Shown here piece after piece: positions 8,025 to 14,898 of a DNA stretch of 26,314 nt. Each line of letters starts with the position of its first letter. The stretch's first letter is position 1. The stretch comes from Microscillaceae bacterium (GTDB lineage Bacteria; Bacteroidota; Bacteroidia; Cytophagales; Microscillaceae), in assembly GCA_003483885.1 (NCBI GenBank), contig DMXI01000347.1, forward strand, positions 1 to 26,314. The letters run 5' to 3'. The notes under the pieces are model-generated. The model worked only from the letters and a program-made list of their open reading frames with translations, was not told where the DNA came from and did not search any database. The translations under genes and the position numbers were made by a program.

Positions 8025-9182
8025 ATGAATCAGCAAACATCATTATCGCCTTCGATAAATGACTCCCAGCAACAGATTAAAGGATACGCCAACCGAAAAG
8101 AAATTGTAAGATGGCTATTGCAAGCCCCACAAGAAATTCGCTTCAAATTAACCCCTACTTTCAATCGTTTTCAGCGACCCGATGATTTTATTTTTACTGT
8201 GGCCAATTCTGCCGCGGCTATGATGATGGGACGGCCGCTCGAAAGTCTCATTGGACATAAACTCATAGAAGTATTGGGCATTCATCCTTTTCATCATTTT
8301 TACCAAAACTACCTGCGTACTTATTTGTATAAAACTCCACTGGTGCAAAACATTGAGATGCCTCTTCTTGCTCGCAAAAACAAATACATTGTACACGAAG
8401 CTGAGGTAGTAGAGAAAGAGCTAGTAGTTACAATCAAGGTGGCTTCAAAGGAAGTGGTTTCACCCTCTGTGACAGATTCCGTAAAAACCGAAGACTCCGA
8501 AAATCAATTGATAACGGAAGCGCTTCAGGTTGCCTCCGAAACAACTCCATTAGCAACAACCCAAGAAAAAGAAGAAGAAGAAGAAAAAAAAGCAGTCATT
8601 ATTTCTGCTCACGAAGTAGCGATACCAGAGGCGGAGCAAACTCCAACAGTAGAAACCAAGGTAGTAGCAATCAATGAAACATCCTCTGCTACAGCACTCC
8701 AAGAAGACCCAATAACGCCAATAGTTGAGGTTGAGTCTGCTCAAACTGAAATTGTCTCTGAACAAGAACCATTAGCCCAAGAATCGCTCACCCCAGAAGC
8801 AACCAATATTGATTTGCTAGCTTCGCAACAAATAGCGATGAATGGTAAAATTGAGTATGTAAACGAAGCAGTTTGCGATACCCTAGAGCTGGCAGAGTAT
8901 AACCACCAGGAGGTATTTATACAGGATATGTTGCATAAGGTTTCTCAATTACCTTATCACTTTGCGTTGCTACAGGCCAAGGCAAAACAAGTAGTTAAAA
9001 ACTTGCCTTTGATTTTTGTAACTAAAAGCAAAAAATATGTAAAGGTAAAAGGACGCATTGAGCCTCAAACTCAAGGTGGACAAGTAACAGGTTTAAGGCT
9101 ATATTACCAAGTATTGCAACATACCACCGATTTTCATCAAGTAGCTGCGTTTGGTAAAGTACCCGCCTTTAACAGTTTCTAA
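8025..9182 (+). CDS. Two-PAS-like-domain protein with acidic linker and no output domain
   Basis: 385 residues, cytoplasmic, no signal peptide or membrane segment. The N-terminal part (about 22-138) has a PAS-like pattern: FTVANSAAAMMMGRPLESLIGHKLIEV resembles the V-N-x-A...G...E-L-I-G core (given here with gaps in mind), followed by strand-rich sequence. The C-terminal part (about 262-365) resembles a second PAS (KIEYVNEAVCDTLELAE). Between them, residues 140-260 form a low-complexity E/T/A/V-rich, probably disordered linker with a run of glutamates at 181-187. No kinase, cyclase, DNA-binding or phosphatase domain is present. It stands alone in its transcription unit, divergent from the hybrid kinase operon and followed by a strong terminator, so it may be an accessory sensor for those kinases. 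Both PAS calls are weak and function is unknown. Confidence 0.8.
   Translation: MNQQTSLSPSINDSQQQIKGYANRKEIVRWLLQAPQEIRFKLTPTFNRFQRPDDFIFTVANSAAAMMMGRPLESLIGHKLIEVLGIHPFHHFYQNYLRTYLYKTPLVQNIEMPLLARKNKYIVHEAEVVEKELVVTIKVASKEVVSPSVTDSVKTEDSENQLITEALQVASETTPLATTQEKEEEEEKKAVIISAHEVAIPEAEQTPTVETKVVAINETSSATALQEDPITPIVEVESAQTEIVSEQEPLAQESLTPEATNIDLLASQQIAMNGKIEYVNEAVCDTLELAEYNHQEVFIQDMLHKVSQLPYHFALLQAKAKQVVKNLPLIFVTKSKKYVKVKGRIEPQTQGGQVTGLRLYYQVLQHTTDFHQVAAFGKVPAFNSF
8564..8592 (+). repeat. In-frame GAA microsatellite and A8 tract
   Basis: Inside the linker of the two-PAS protein, the repeated GAA/AAA codons (poly-Glu/Lys) end in eight consecutive A's at 8584-8591. Such tracts are prone to slippage. 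A one-base change would truncate the protein before its second PAS-like domain. Confidence 0.7.
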
Positions 9183-9203
9183 TTCTCTAATATTTCTTAA
9201 AAT

Positions 9204-9250
9204 AAAATCCCAGATAGTTTGTGTTGCATATACTGTCTGGGATTTTTATT
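9204..9250 (+). terminator. Rho-independent terminator after the two-PAS gene
   Basis: Stem 9204-9218 (AAAATCCCAGATAGT) pairs with 9232-9246 (ACTGTCTGGGATTTT) with one G-T-type mismatch and a 13-base loop, followed by T's. It is 21 bp after the stop codon. Confidence 0.85.
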
Positions 9251-9375
9251 TGATCTTCTATTCATCCCTTTCCTCTCCCCCTTTTCTAATCAAATTTGTA
9301 ATGGATTACCCATAGTCTCGTCTAACTCTCCAAAACCATATCCAAGTAAACTTAAACCATATAAACCATTTAACT

Positions 9376-10449
9376 ATGAACGTTTTAAAAACCATGTATC
9401 CATTACTCATTGTGTTATTGATTTTGCAAGCAAGTTGTAAAACTACACCGAAAACTAATCCCAAAATTGCGGCTTATTTGAATGAGGCATTAGACACCAT
9501 TCGCACCTATGCCCTCAACACCGAACAGGTAAATTGGGAGCAACTCAGGAAAGAAGTCATTGAAAAAGCTCAAGGGGCCAAAACTACTCCTGAGGTGTAT
9601 CATTTGGTAAGGTATGCGCTCCAAAGCCTCAAAGATGACCATAGTTTTTTGCAGCTTTCGGACTCGTTGATTACCCTTGAAAAAAATGCTCGGAAGGATC
9701 AAAACTCAACTCAAGCGCACACCAGTAAAAAAGCACCTTCGCCTTACGGTCGTCGTATGAAGATTGAACACGGCATTCATGAAGTGGGTAACCTCAAAAT
9801 TGCTCGCATATTTGTACCCCAAGGCATGCGAGACAACAAGTTTGCCCAACGCCTGCATGACCTCGTTGTAGAGATGGGTAAACAACAACCTTGCGGCTGG
9901 ATTGTAGACCTCAGAGGTAATGGTGGGGGCAATATGTGGCCTATGCTTGCGGGCGTGGGGCATTTGGTAGGTGAAAATCCATTGGCTGGCTCTGTAGATG
10001 GTGAGGGCAGGCGTGACTATTACTTGTATAAGTCAGGAAAAGCCATATACAAACATAAAACTGGCAAGGAGGACGCTGCCTATGCCGAGGTGAAAGAGGC
10101 AGCTTTTGCGGGAGATAAAAATGCCTCATTGGCTTTTTTGATTGATAGAGGCACGGCCAGTTCTGGTGAATCGTTGGCTACAATCTTGAAGGGTAGAAAA
10201 AACACCCGAGGGTTTGGAGAAACTACCTATGGGGCTTCTACCAGTACCCGAGGGTTTAAGCTTAGTGATGGCTCTAACCTGGTAATTGCCGTCTCCACTT
10301 TTCAGGATCGTCAAGGAAATAAATATCCTGATGGAATAAAACCCGATGTAGAGATTACGATTGGCAATCAAAAAGAAGATCCAGCGCAAGACCCGGTGAT
10401 CAAGGCTGCCATTGCTTGGTTACAAACACAGGCAAGTTGTAAAAAATAA
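9376..10449 (+). CDS. S41-family serine peptidase lipoprotein, Ser/His type
   Basis: 357 residues. The N-terminus is a lipoprotein signal with lipobox LQAS-C21, so the protein is probably membrane anchored in the periplasm or on the surface. Residues 30-95 form a helical region ending in SLKDDHSF (H89). The S41 core includes WIVDLRGNGGGNMWPM (175-190) and AFLIDRGTASSGE (253-265). By alignment with tail-specific proteases the nucleophile is S262. The Lys that Prc/CtpA enzymes carry 25 residues later is replaced by Ala (GETTYGAST), and no PDZ domain is seen. The conserved H89 and TASSGE instead match the Ser/His dyad layout of nisin-resistance-type S41 peptidases. Those enzymes cleave peptides at the membrane; the substrate here is unknown. 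Alternative: a general S41B peptidase. It has its own terminator downstream. Confidence 0.88.
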   Translation: MNVLKTMYPLLIVLLILQASCKTTPKTNPKIAAYLNEALDTIRTYALNTEQVNWEQLRKEVIEKAQGAKTTPEVYHLVRYALQSLKDDHSFLQLSDSLITLEKNARKDQNSTQAHTSKKAPSPYGRRMKIEHGIHEVGNLKIARIFVPQGMRDNKFAQRLHDLVVEMGKQQPCGWIVDLRGNGGGNMWPMLAGVGHLVGENPLAGSVDGEGRRDYYLYKSGKAIYKHKTGKEDAAYAEVKEAAFAGDKNASLAFLIDRGTASSGESLATILKGRKNTRGFGETTYGASTSTRGFKLSDGSNLVIAVSTFQDRQGNKYPDGIKPDVEITIGNQKEDPAQDPVIKAAIAWLQTQASCKK

Positions 10450-10500
10450 GCAAAAAATAAAGCAGGAAGACTTCAAACCCCTTCCTGCTTTGTCTCATGT
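10450..10500. terminator. Bidirectional terminator between convergent genes
   Basis: A perfect 11-bp stem, 10459-10469 (AAAGCAGGAAG) with 10481-10491 (CTTCCTGCTTT), lies between the S41 peptidase and the SDR gene. The minus-strand side is followed by a T-rich tract (complement of 10450-10458). The plus-strand side is followed by TTTG and then six T's about 10 bases later. Confidence 0.85.
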
Positions 10501-10515
10501 TTTTTCTTTACGAGC

Positions 10516-11271
10516 TTAATTTCTACCCGCCATTACGCCACCGTCTACATCCCATACAGCACCCGTTACCCAAGCGCTTTGGTCGGTCAACAAGAAATAA
10601 ATCACACGGGCGATGTCTTGCGCGGTACCAATGCGACCAATGGGGTGAAAGGCATCAAAACCTTTCAGGGTTTCACTGATTTTGTCAGGTTCGATAAAGG
10701 CTCCATAGATAGGAGTTTCTACTACAGCTGGAGATACGCCATTGACTCTAATCTTGTGATCGGCCAACTCCATAGCCAAGTGCTGGGTAAAGCTATGCAA
10801 ACCTGCTTTGGCCATTGAGTACGCTGAAGAAGGCGTAGCTTTGACTGATTGCTTGGCCCACATAGACCCAATGTTTACAATGGCTCCTCCTCCATTTTTT
10901 GCCATTTGCTGGGCTACGGTCTGGGTTACAAAAAAGATAGCTTTGTTTAAACCCAAATACATGTTGTAGTCGGCTTCGGTGTGCTCTAAAAATGCTTTTG
11001 GATTAAAATAACCTGCCGCATTTACCAAGTATTTAATATTACTATAGTTATTTGTCAGTACTTGACGAAGCGTTTCCACTTCCTGATCATTGTATAAGTC
11101 AGCAGCCACGGTGTGTACTGTCCCGTGAGCAGCCAATTCATTCTGAGCATCTTTTAATTTTGGAGTATTTCTTCCTACAATAATAACTTCTACTCCGTCT
11201 TTCAATAACAATTCGGCGGTGGCTTTTCCCATTCCACTGGTTCCACCAATGATAACAGCTTGCGTGTTCAT
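10516..11271 (-). CDS. Short-chain dehydrogenase/reductase (SDR)
   Basis: 251 residues from the ATG at 11271; an upstream in-frame TTG at 11313 would add 14 residues without homology and overlap the promoter. Classical SDR features: nucleotide-binding GGTSGMG (9-15), NAAG (84-87), catalytic S136 (NIGSM), Y151 and K155 (SAYSMAKAG), and the C-terminal WVTGAVWDVDGG. R34 right after the second strand (IIVGRN) favours NADP(H). It should be a soluble carbonyl or alcohol oxidoreductase; the substrate cannot be read from sequence. It is monocistronic, ends at a bidirectional terminator, and has an AraC-type operator candidate over its promoter. The AraC regulator gene is the next gene upstream on the same strand. 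Confidence 0.92.
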   Translation of the reverse strand: MNTQAVIIGGTSGMGKATAELLLKDGVEVIIVGRNTPKLKDAQNELAAHGTVHTVAADLYNDQEVETLRQVLTNNYSNIKYLVNAAGYFNPKAFLEHTEADYNMYLGLNKAIFFVTQTVAQQMAKNGGGAIVNIGSMWAKQSVKATPSSAYSMAKAGLHSFTQHLAMELADHKIRVNGVSPAVVETPIYGAFIEPDKISETLKGFDAFHPIGRIGTAQDIARVIYFLLTDQSAWVTGAVWDVDGGVMAGRN

Positions 11272-11310
11272 GCGATGTTTACTTTTGAAGTTCTTTAAAT
11301 TTTGATACCA

Positions 11311-11379
11311 CAAAACTACGCCACACTACTCGTGAAAAATGGTAACTTTTCGCCAAAGAATGGTAAAATTAGGAAAGTG
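11311..11379 (-). promoter_or_regulatory. SDR promoter with 21-bp-period direct repeat (AraC-type operator)
   Basis: On the minus strand, TAGTTTTG (11311-11318) is an exact Bacteroidetes -7 box (TAnnTTTG). No TTTG is present 19-21 bases upstream. Instead, the direct repeat AATGGTAA (plus-strand sense) occurs at 11338-11345 and 11359-11366, an exact 21-bp period, with 13 of 21 bases shared across the whole period. The proximal copy begins 19 bases from the -7 box, exactly over the expected -33 position. Two half-sites two helical turns apart are the usual AraC-family target. Confidence 0.5.
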
Positions 11380-11399
11380 ATTATTAATGGTTAATTTTT

Positions 11400-11993
11400 T
11401 TATTGTTTCATTGTTCTATTGTTTCGCTGCGCTTATTGTTCTATTGTTAGTTCCTTCGGCTGCGCTCAGAACAAGTGTTCCGCCTTTGGCTGATTGTTAC
11501 ATTGTTCTATTGTTTCGCAATGCAATATAATTGTTGATTATTGATGTTTAATTATTAATTTTGCAAATGTGAGAATTTCTATTACTCTATTGTTCCGCGA
11601 TACAATATGATGGTTGATTATTGATGTTTGATGATTAATTAATTCGCCATACATCGCAAAACTATGGACCGTGGACTGTCAACCAATGCTATTTCCATAA
11701 GGGTTTAAGTTTGTAGTGGTAATCCACGAAAGCCCCCTTTAATTCTCCAAAGGGGGAAAACGATACTCGCAATATGGACTCGATTCTCATTAAGGAAACA
11801 GCATTGGACTGTCAACTATGGACTAAAAAACTCTTAACTACGAACAAAAAAACTATGGACTGAATGCTATCGACTAAAAACCAGCCAAAAGCTAAAGGCC
11901 AACAGCCTTCAGGTGCTACAAACTACCAACTCCTGACTATGAACTAATCTCCGCTTCGCGCCCATTTTTCATTTTTCACTTTTAGTTTTTCAC
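11400..11993. repeat. Gene-free repeat region: degenerate dispersed intergenic repeats
   Basis: No ORF or RNA gene is evident. Modules: repeated ATTGTTCTATTGTTTCGC (from about 11408, 11434 and 11501); a 60-bp unit at 11501-11560 repeated at 11581-11640 with 51 of 60 bases identical; GGACTGTGGACT-like iterations flanking a MITE-like insertion (11684-11806, listed separately); CTACCAACTCCTGACTATGAACTAA at about 11918-11946, described by its position; and CGCTTCGCGCCCATTTTTCA followed by TTTTTCACTT iterations that run into the stop codon of the AraC gene. The same modules recur at 24418-24647. Confidence 0.75.
11684..11806. mobile_element. MITE-like element, 123 bp, with terminal inverted repeats and target duplication
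   Basis: Terminal inverted repeats: 11684-11700 (CAATGCTATTTCCATAA) and the complement of 11790-11806 (CAATGCTGTTTCCTTAA), 15 of 17 identical. They are flanked by the direct repeat GACTGTCAAC at 11674-11683 and 11807-11816; 12 bases match if TG is added. The interior has no coding capacity. It contains a perfect 8-bp hairpin, CCCCCTTT (11733-11740) with AAAGGGGG (11749-11756). Removing the element and one direct repeat restores a sequence that aligns over 36 bases (30 identical) with 24501-24536, an uninterrupted copy of the surrounding repeat. It was probably mobilised in trans by an IS elsewhere; I cannot name the family. Confidence 0.65.
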
Positions 11994-12887
11994 TTAAGGT
12001 GGTAATGCTGCTCTAAATTCTTTTGGGGTAAGCTCGGTTTGTTTCTTAAAAAACTTGGTGAAGTAGGTGGCTTGGTCAAATCCTAAACCAAAGGCAATTT
12101 CTTTGATAGACAATTGGGTATTGGACAGCAGCCGTTTGGCTTCGAGGGCTTTGCGACTGGCAATGAATTGGGCGGGAGTTTGGTGCAAGTAGCTCTGGGT
12201 AATGACTGATAGTTTTTTACTACTTACATTTAATTGTTCGCTGAGTTCGGCGACCGATATTGGCTCTGAGAGTTTTTGTTCGGTAGCTTGTTTAAAGGCA
12301 AACAGTACTTCATAGTCATTGCTTTCGTCGCTGCCTCTGGTTTCAATGCTTTTGGGCTGGTAGTCCTTTTGCTTGATACGCTCGGCCAATACCAAAAAAC
12401 TGCTAAACAAATGATATAGCATTTCTTTTTGCTGAAAACGAGGCTCTCCTAGTTCTCCTCGCATCAGTTGGATCAATTGGGCCAGTTTGGGGCGGCTTTC
12501 TTCTGGAATGGTATTGTATGTTTTGCCCAAACCATTGAACAAAAAATACCGCAAGTACTTGGGAGCATCCTGGGCTTGGTTAAACAAAAAATAGTCATTG
12601 AAGTGAATCAGCATCCCTTCGTTTTTTGAATAAGGGCAGAAATAGTGGATTTGGTATTTATCGAGAAACATCAAGGTATCGGCTCCCAGGTTTTGAATCT
12701 CGAAATCGACAAAGTGATCGCTGGAGGGGTAAAACCATAAAATCTGATAAAAAGAATGCCGATGGGGCTTGATGCAATGCTCCTGGTGTTTCTCAAAATA
12801 GGGGCGCATTGGTTCTATCTCAAAATGCAGCTTTGAATAATCGTTTTTATGCAGGTGGTATTCTTTAATGGGTTGGGTCGTGGTCAT
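11994..12887 (-). CDS. AraC-family transcriptional regulator
   Basis: 297 residues. The N-terminal cupin-like ligand domain (about 18-105) contains CIKPHRHSFYQILWF, a typical AraC sensory pattern. A helical linker with an S/E/D-rich stretch (about 180-190) leads to a C-terminal AraC/XylS DNA-binding domain (about 205-295) with two helix-turn-helix units (about 211-232 and 260-281) and the signature IKEIAFGLGFDQATYFTKFF, then ELTPKEFR. It starts 15 bp after the TonB_C-like gene and so is probably the last gene of the kinase/NtrC operon. The next gene downstream on the same strand, an SDR, carries an AraC-style direct repeat in its promoter and is the best target candidate. The stop codon overlaps a dispersed repeat. 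Confidence 0.93.
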   Translation of the reverse strand: MTTTQPIKEYHLHKNDYSKLHFEIEPMRPYFEKHQEHCIKPHRHSFYQILWFYPSSDHFVDFEIQNLGADTLMFLDKYQIHYFCPYSKNEGMLIHFNDYFLFNQAQDAPKYLRYFLFNGLGKTYNTIPEESRPKLAQLIQLMRGELGEPRFQQKEMLYHLFSSFLVLAERIKQKDYQPKSIETRGSDESNDYEVLFAFKQATEQKLSEPISVAELSEQLNVSSKKLSVITQSYLHQTPAQFIASRKALEAKRLLSNTQLSIKEIAFGLGFDQATYFTKFFKKQTELTPKEFRAALPP

Positions 12888-12902
12888 TGATACGGTAATC
12901 GT

Positions 12903-13430
12903 TTATGGATGATTCACTGTATGGGGGCATTGGGTATTTAGGGTGCTACTAGAGATAAACACGTGACCTTCTCTAACTTTACGATGTTCTTCGAGGTTAA
13001 AGGTTACCTGTAGCTCAAAATATCGGGAAGCATGGCCAAAAGGAAGCTCTTTCCACTTACCTTCAGTTTTTTGCAGTGCCTCTAGCACCGCAGCCACTGT
13101 GCCATAGCTAATGTCTTGCAATACTTTATACAATACTCTCCCTGTATAATCAACCTCCAAACCTACTTTTACAGTTCCTGTAATACAATTTTTTAATGCG
13201 GGCGTAGGGTAACGAGTATGGTCAGAAACGGTTTTAAAAAATGCCTCACCTCCTTCGGTGTAGTGTGCATCTAATCGAGAAAGCAATTGTTGATAAGCTC
13301 TTCTTTGTTTTTCGTAAAAACCATCTTTTTTAGGTTGAGGCAATAGCGCCTCGGCGCGTCTTTTTACCTCGGCTTCCCACCACACCCGGCCAAGGCTCAG
13401 CAATATCATAACTATTAATAGCTTTTTCAC
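12903..13430 (-). CDS. Small exported protein with TonB C-terminal-like domain
   Basis: 175 residues. The N-terminus, MKKLLIVMILLSLGRVWW, is a signal peptide or anchor. Residues about 80-150 resemble the TonB_C fold: YPTPALKNCITGTVKVGLEV, then DYTGRVLYKVLQDISYG, then a helix and a final strand (FELQVTFNLEE). There is no proline-rich linker and no ExbB/ExbD nearby, so it is not a standard TonB. The xCITGxVKVGxEV motif and MKKLLI start are shared with the protein at 23438-23956, showing a local paralogous family. It begins 4 bp after the NtrC-type regulator gene and is followed by the AraC gene, so it belongs to the kinase operon. It could be a periplasmic accessory or signal-sensing protein, but there is no direct evidence. 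Confidence 0.75.
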   Translation of the reverse strand: MKKLLIVMILLSLGRVWWEAEVKRRAEALLPQPKKDGFYEKQRRAYQQLLSRLDAHYTEGGEAFFKTVSDHTRYPTPALKNCITGTVKVGLEVDYTGRVLYKVLQDISYGTVAAVLEALQKTEGKWKELPFGHASRYFELQVTFNLEEHRKVREGHVFISSSTLNTQCPHTVNHP

Positions 13431-13434
13431 CTGT

Positions 13435-14898
13435 TTATTTCTGAATATTTAGCTTTTGTATCCGTGATCTTAATGTACTCGGATGAAGCCCCAAAATTTT
13501 GGCAGCCCCATCATCCCCGTTGATTTTCCAACGGGTGTATTCCAATACTTGGGTAATATACGTTTTTTCGTATTCTTCTAGGGTCACAAGTTTTTGTTTT
13601 TTTGCGGCAGTGCTAGTCACGCCTGTAAACCACTTTCCCAAAAGCAAGGTATTGCCAGTAGTCATAATCACGGCTCGCTCTATAATATTTTGTAGCTCCC
13701 GAATATTACCTGGCCAACTATAGGTATAGAGTGTATCTATTACTTTTTGTGGAATCTTTTCAATGCTGGTGCCCATCTTACGATTGGCTTCGCTCACAAA
13801 GTGTTGTACCAATAACTGAATGTCTTCTTTACGCTCTCGCAATGGCAAATTATGAATCGGAAACACATTCAAGCGATAGAACAAATCTTCTCTAAAGTTT
13901 CCTGTTTCTATTTCTTTGTTCAGGTCACGGTTAGTGGCAGCTATTACCCGTGCATCTACTTTAATGGTTTTAGACGAACCCAAACGTTCAAACTCTCCTT
14001 CTTGCAGCACCCGCAACAGTTTGGGCTGAAGCTCAATTGGCAACTCACCTATTTCGTCTAAAAAGATACTCCCATGGTTGGCTAGTTCAAACCTACCAAT
14101 GCGTTTATCCACGGCTCCAGTAAAAGCACCCTTTTCGTGACCGAATAGTTCCGATTCTATCAAATTTGCTGGCAATGCGGCACAATTTAGCTTGATAAAA
14201 TTTTGGTCCTTTCGTTGACTGTTTTCATGAATACCTCGTGCCAAGAGTTCTTTTCCAGTGCCTGTTTCCCCTACAATAAGCACCGTGGCATTAGTATTGG
14301 CTACTTGTGCTACCTGCTGTAGTATATTTCGATACTTTTTGCTTTGGGTAATGATTTTATCGAAACTATAGGTTGCGTTTATCTCTTGTTTTAGGTAGGA
14401 GTTTTCTTGTTCAATGCGATTTTTTAGTTGTTCCAGGCTGTGCAAAGCCTGCTGTAGCTCATAGGTACGTTCAGCTACTTTTTGTTCCAGCTGGGTATTT
14501 AGCACCTCTAGTTCATTGTGCAAAACTTGATTGGTAAGGTGGGTTTTTACCCTGGCCAATAGTTCTCCATAACGAATAGGTTTGGTGATATAGTCTACAG
14601 CTCCCACGGCAAGCCCTTCTTCTATGTTAACTTCCTCATTGAGGGCTGTCATAAAAATCACTGGAATATTGCAGGTACTTTCTTCTTTTTTGAGTGCTTT
14701 ACAAGTTTCAAAACCATTCATACCAGGCATAAGCACATCCAGGAGTATCAGGTCAGGTAGCGCCAATTTTGCCTGATTAAGAGCCCTTTCTCCGTTTTCG
14801 GCCACCAGTACTTTATAGCCTTCCCGCGAGAGTGTTTGCAACAAAACCCGGATATTATCTACAATATCATCAACAATTAGTATAGTTCGCTTAGTCAT
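13435..14898 (-). CDS. NtrC-type response regulator, sigma-54-dependent activator
   Basis: 487 residues. Receiver 1-122: D10/D11, phosphoacceptor D54 (LILLDVLMPGMNG), T84, K106. A coiled coil (123-172) links it to the AAA+ sigma-54 interaction domain (about 180-415): Walker A GETGTGKE (210-217), the sigma-54 contact loop GAFTGA (257-262), Walker B SIFLDEIGE (277-285), RVIAATNRDL and SWPGNIRELQN. The C-terminal Fis-type helix-turn-helix (about 445-483) has NGDDGAAKILGLHPSTLRSR. All elements for sigma-54 activation are intact. The start overlaps the stop of the upstream hybrid kinase by 8 bp, so the kinase is its likely partner. The coiled coil between receiver and AAA+ is longer than in classical NtrC and may add a signalling joint. 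Confidence 0.95.
   Translation of the reverse strand: MTKRTILIVDDIVDNIRVLLQTLSREGYKVLVAENGERALNQAKLALPDLILLDVLMPGMNGFETCKALKKEESTCNIPVIFMTALNEEVNIEEGLAVGAVDYITKPIRYGELLARVKTHLTNQVLHNELEVLNTQLEQKVAERTYELQQALHSLEQLKNRIEQENSYLKQEINATYSFDKIITQSKKYRNILQQVAQVANTNATVLIVGETGTGKELLARGIHENSQRKDQNFIKLNCAALPANLIESELFGHEKGAFTGAVDKRIGRFELANHGSIFLDEIGELPIELQPKLLRVLQEGEFERLGSSKTIKVDARVIAATNRDLNKEIETGNFREDLFYRLNVFPIHNLPLRERKEDIQLLVQHFVSEANRKMGTSIEKIPQKVIDTLYTYSWPGNIRELQNIIERAVIMTTGNTLLLGKWFTGVTSTAAKKQKLVTLEEYEKTYITQVLEYTRWKINGDDGAAKILGLHPSTLRSRIQKLNIQK

Noticed and set aside
11400..11640. Possible CRISPR array
   Set aside because: The repeats are of unequal length and spacing, and degenerate; no cas genes are nearby.
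12903..13430. Genuine TonB energy transducer
   Set aside because: Only the C-terminal-like domain is visible; there is no proline-rich linker, no ExbB/ExbD and no TonB-dependent receptor in the window.
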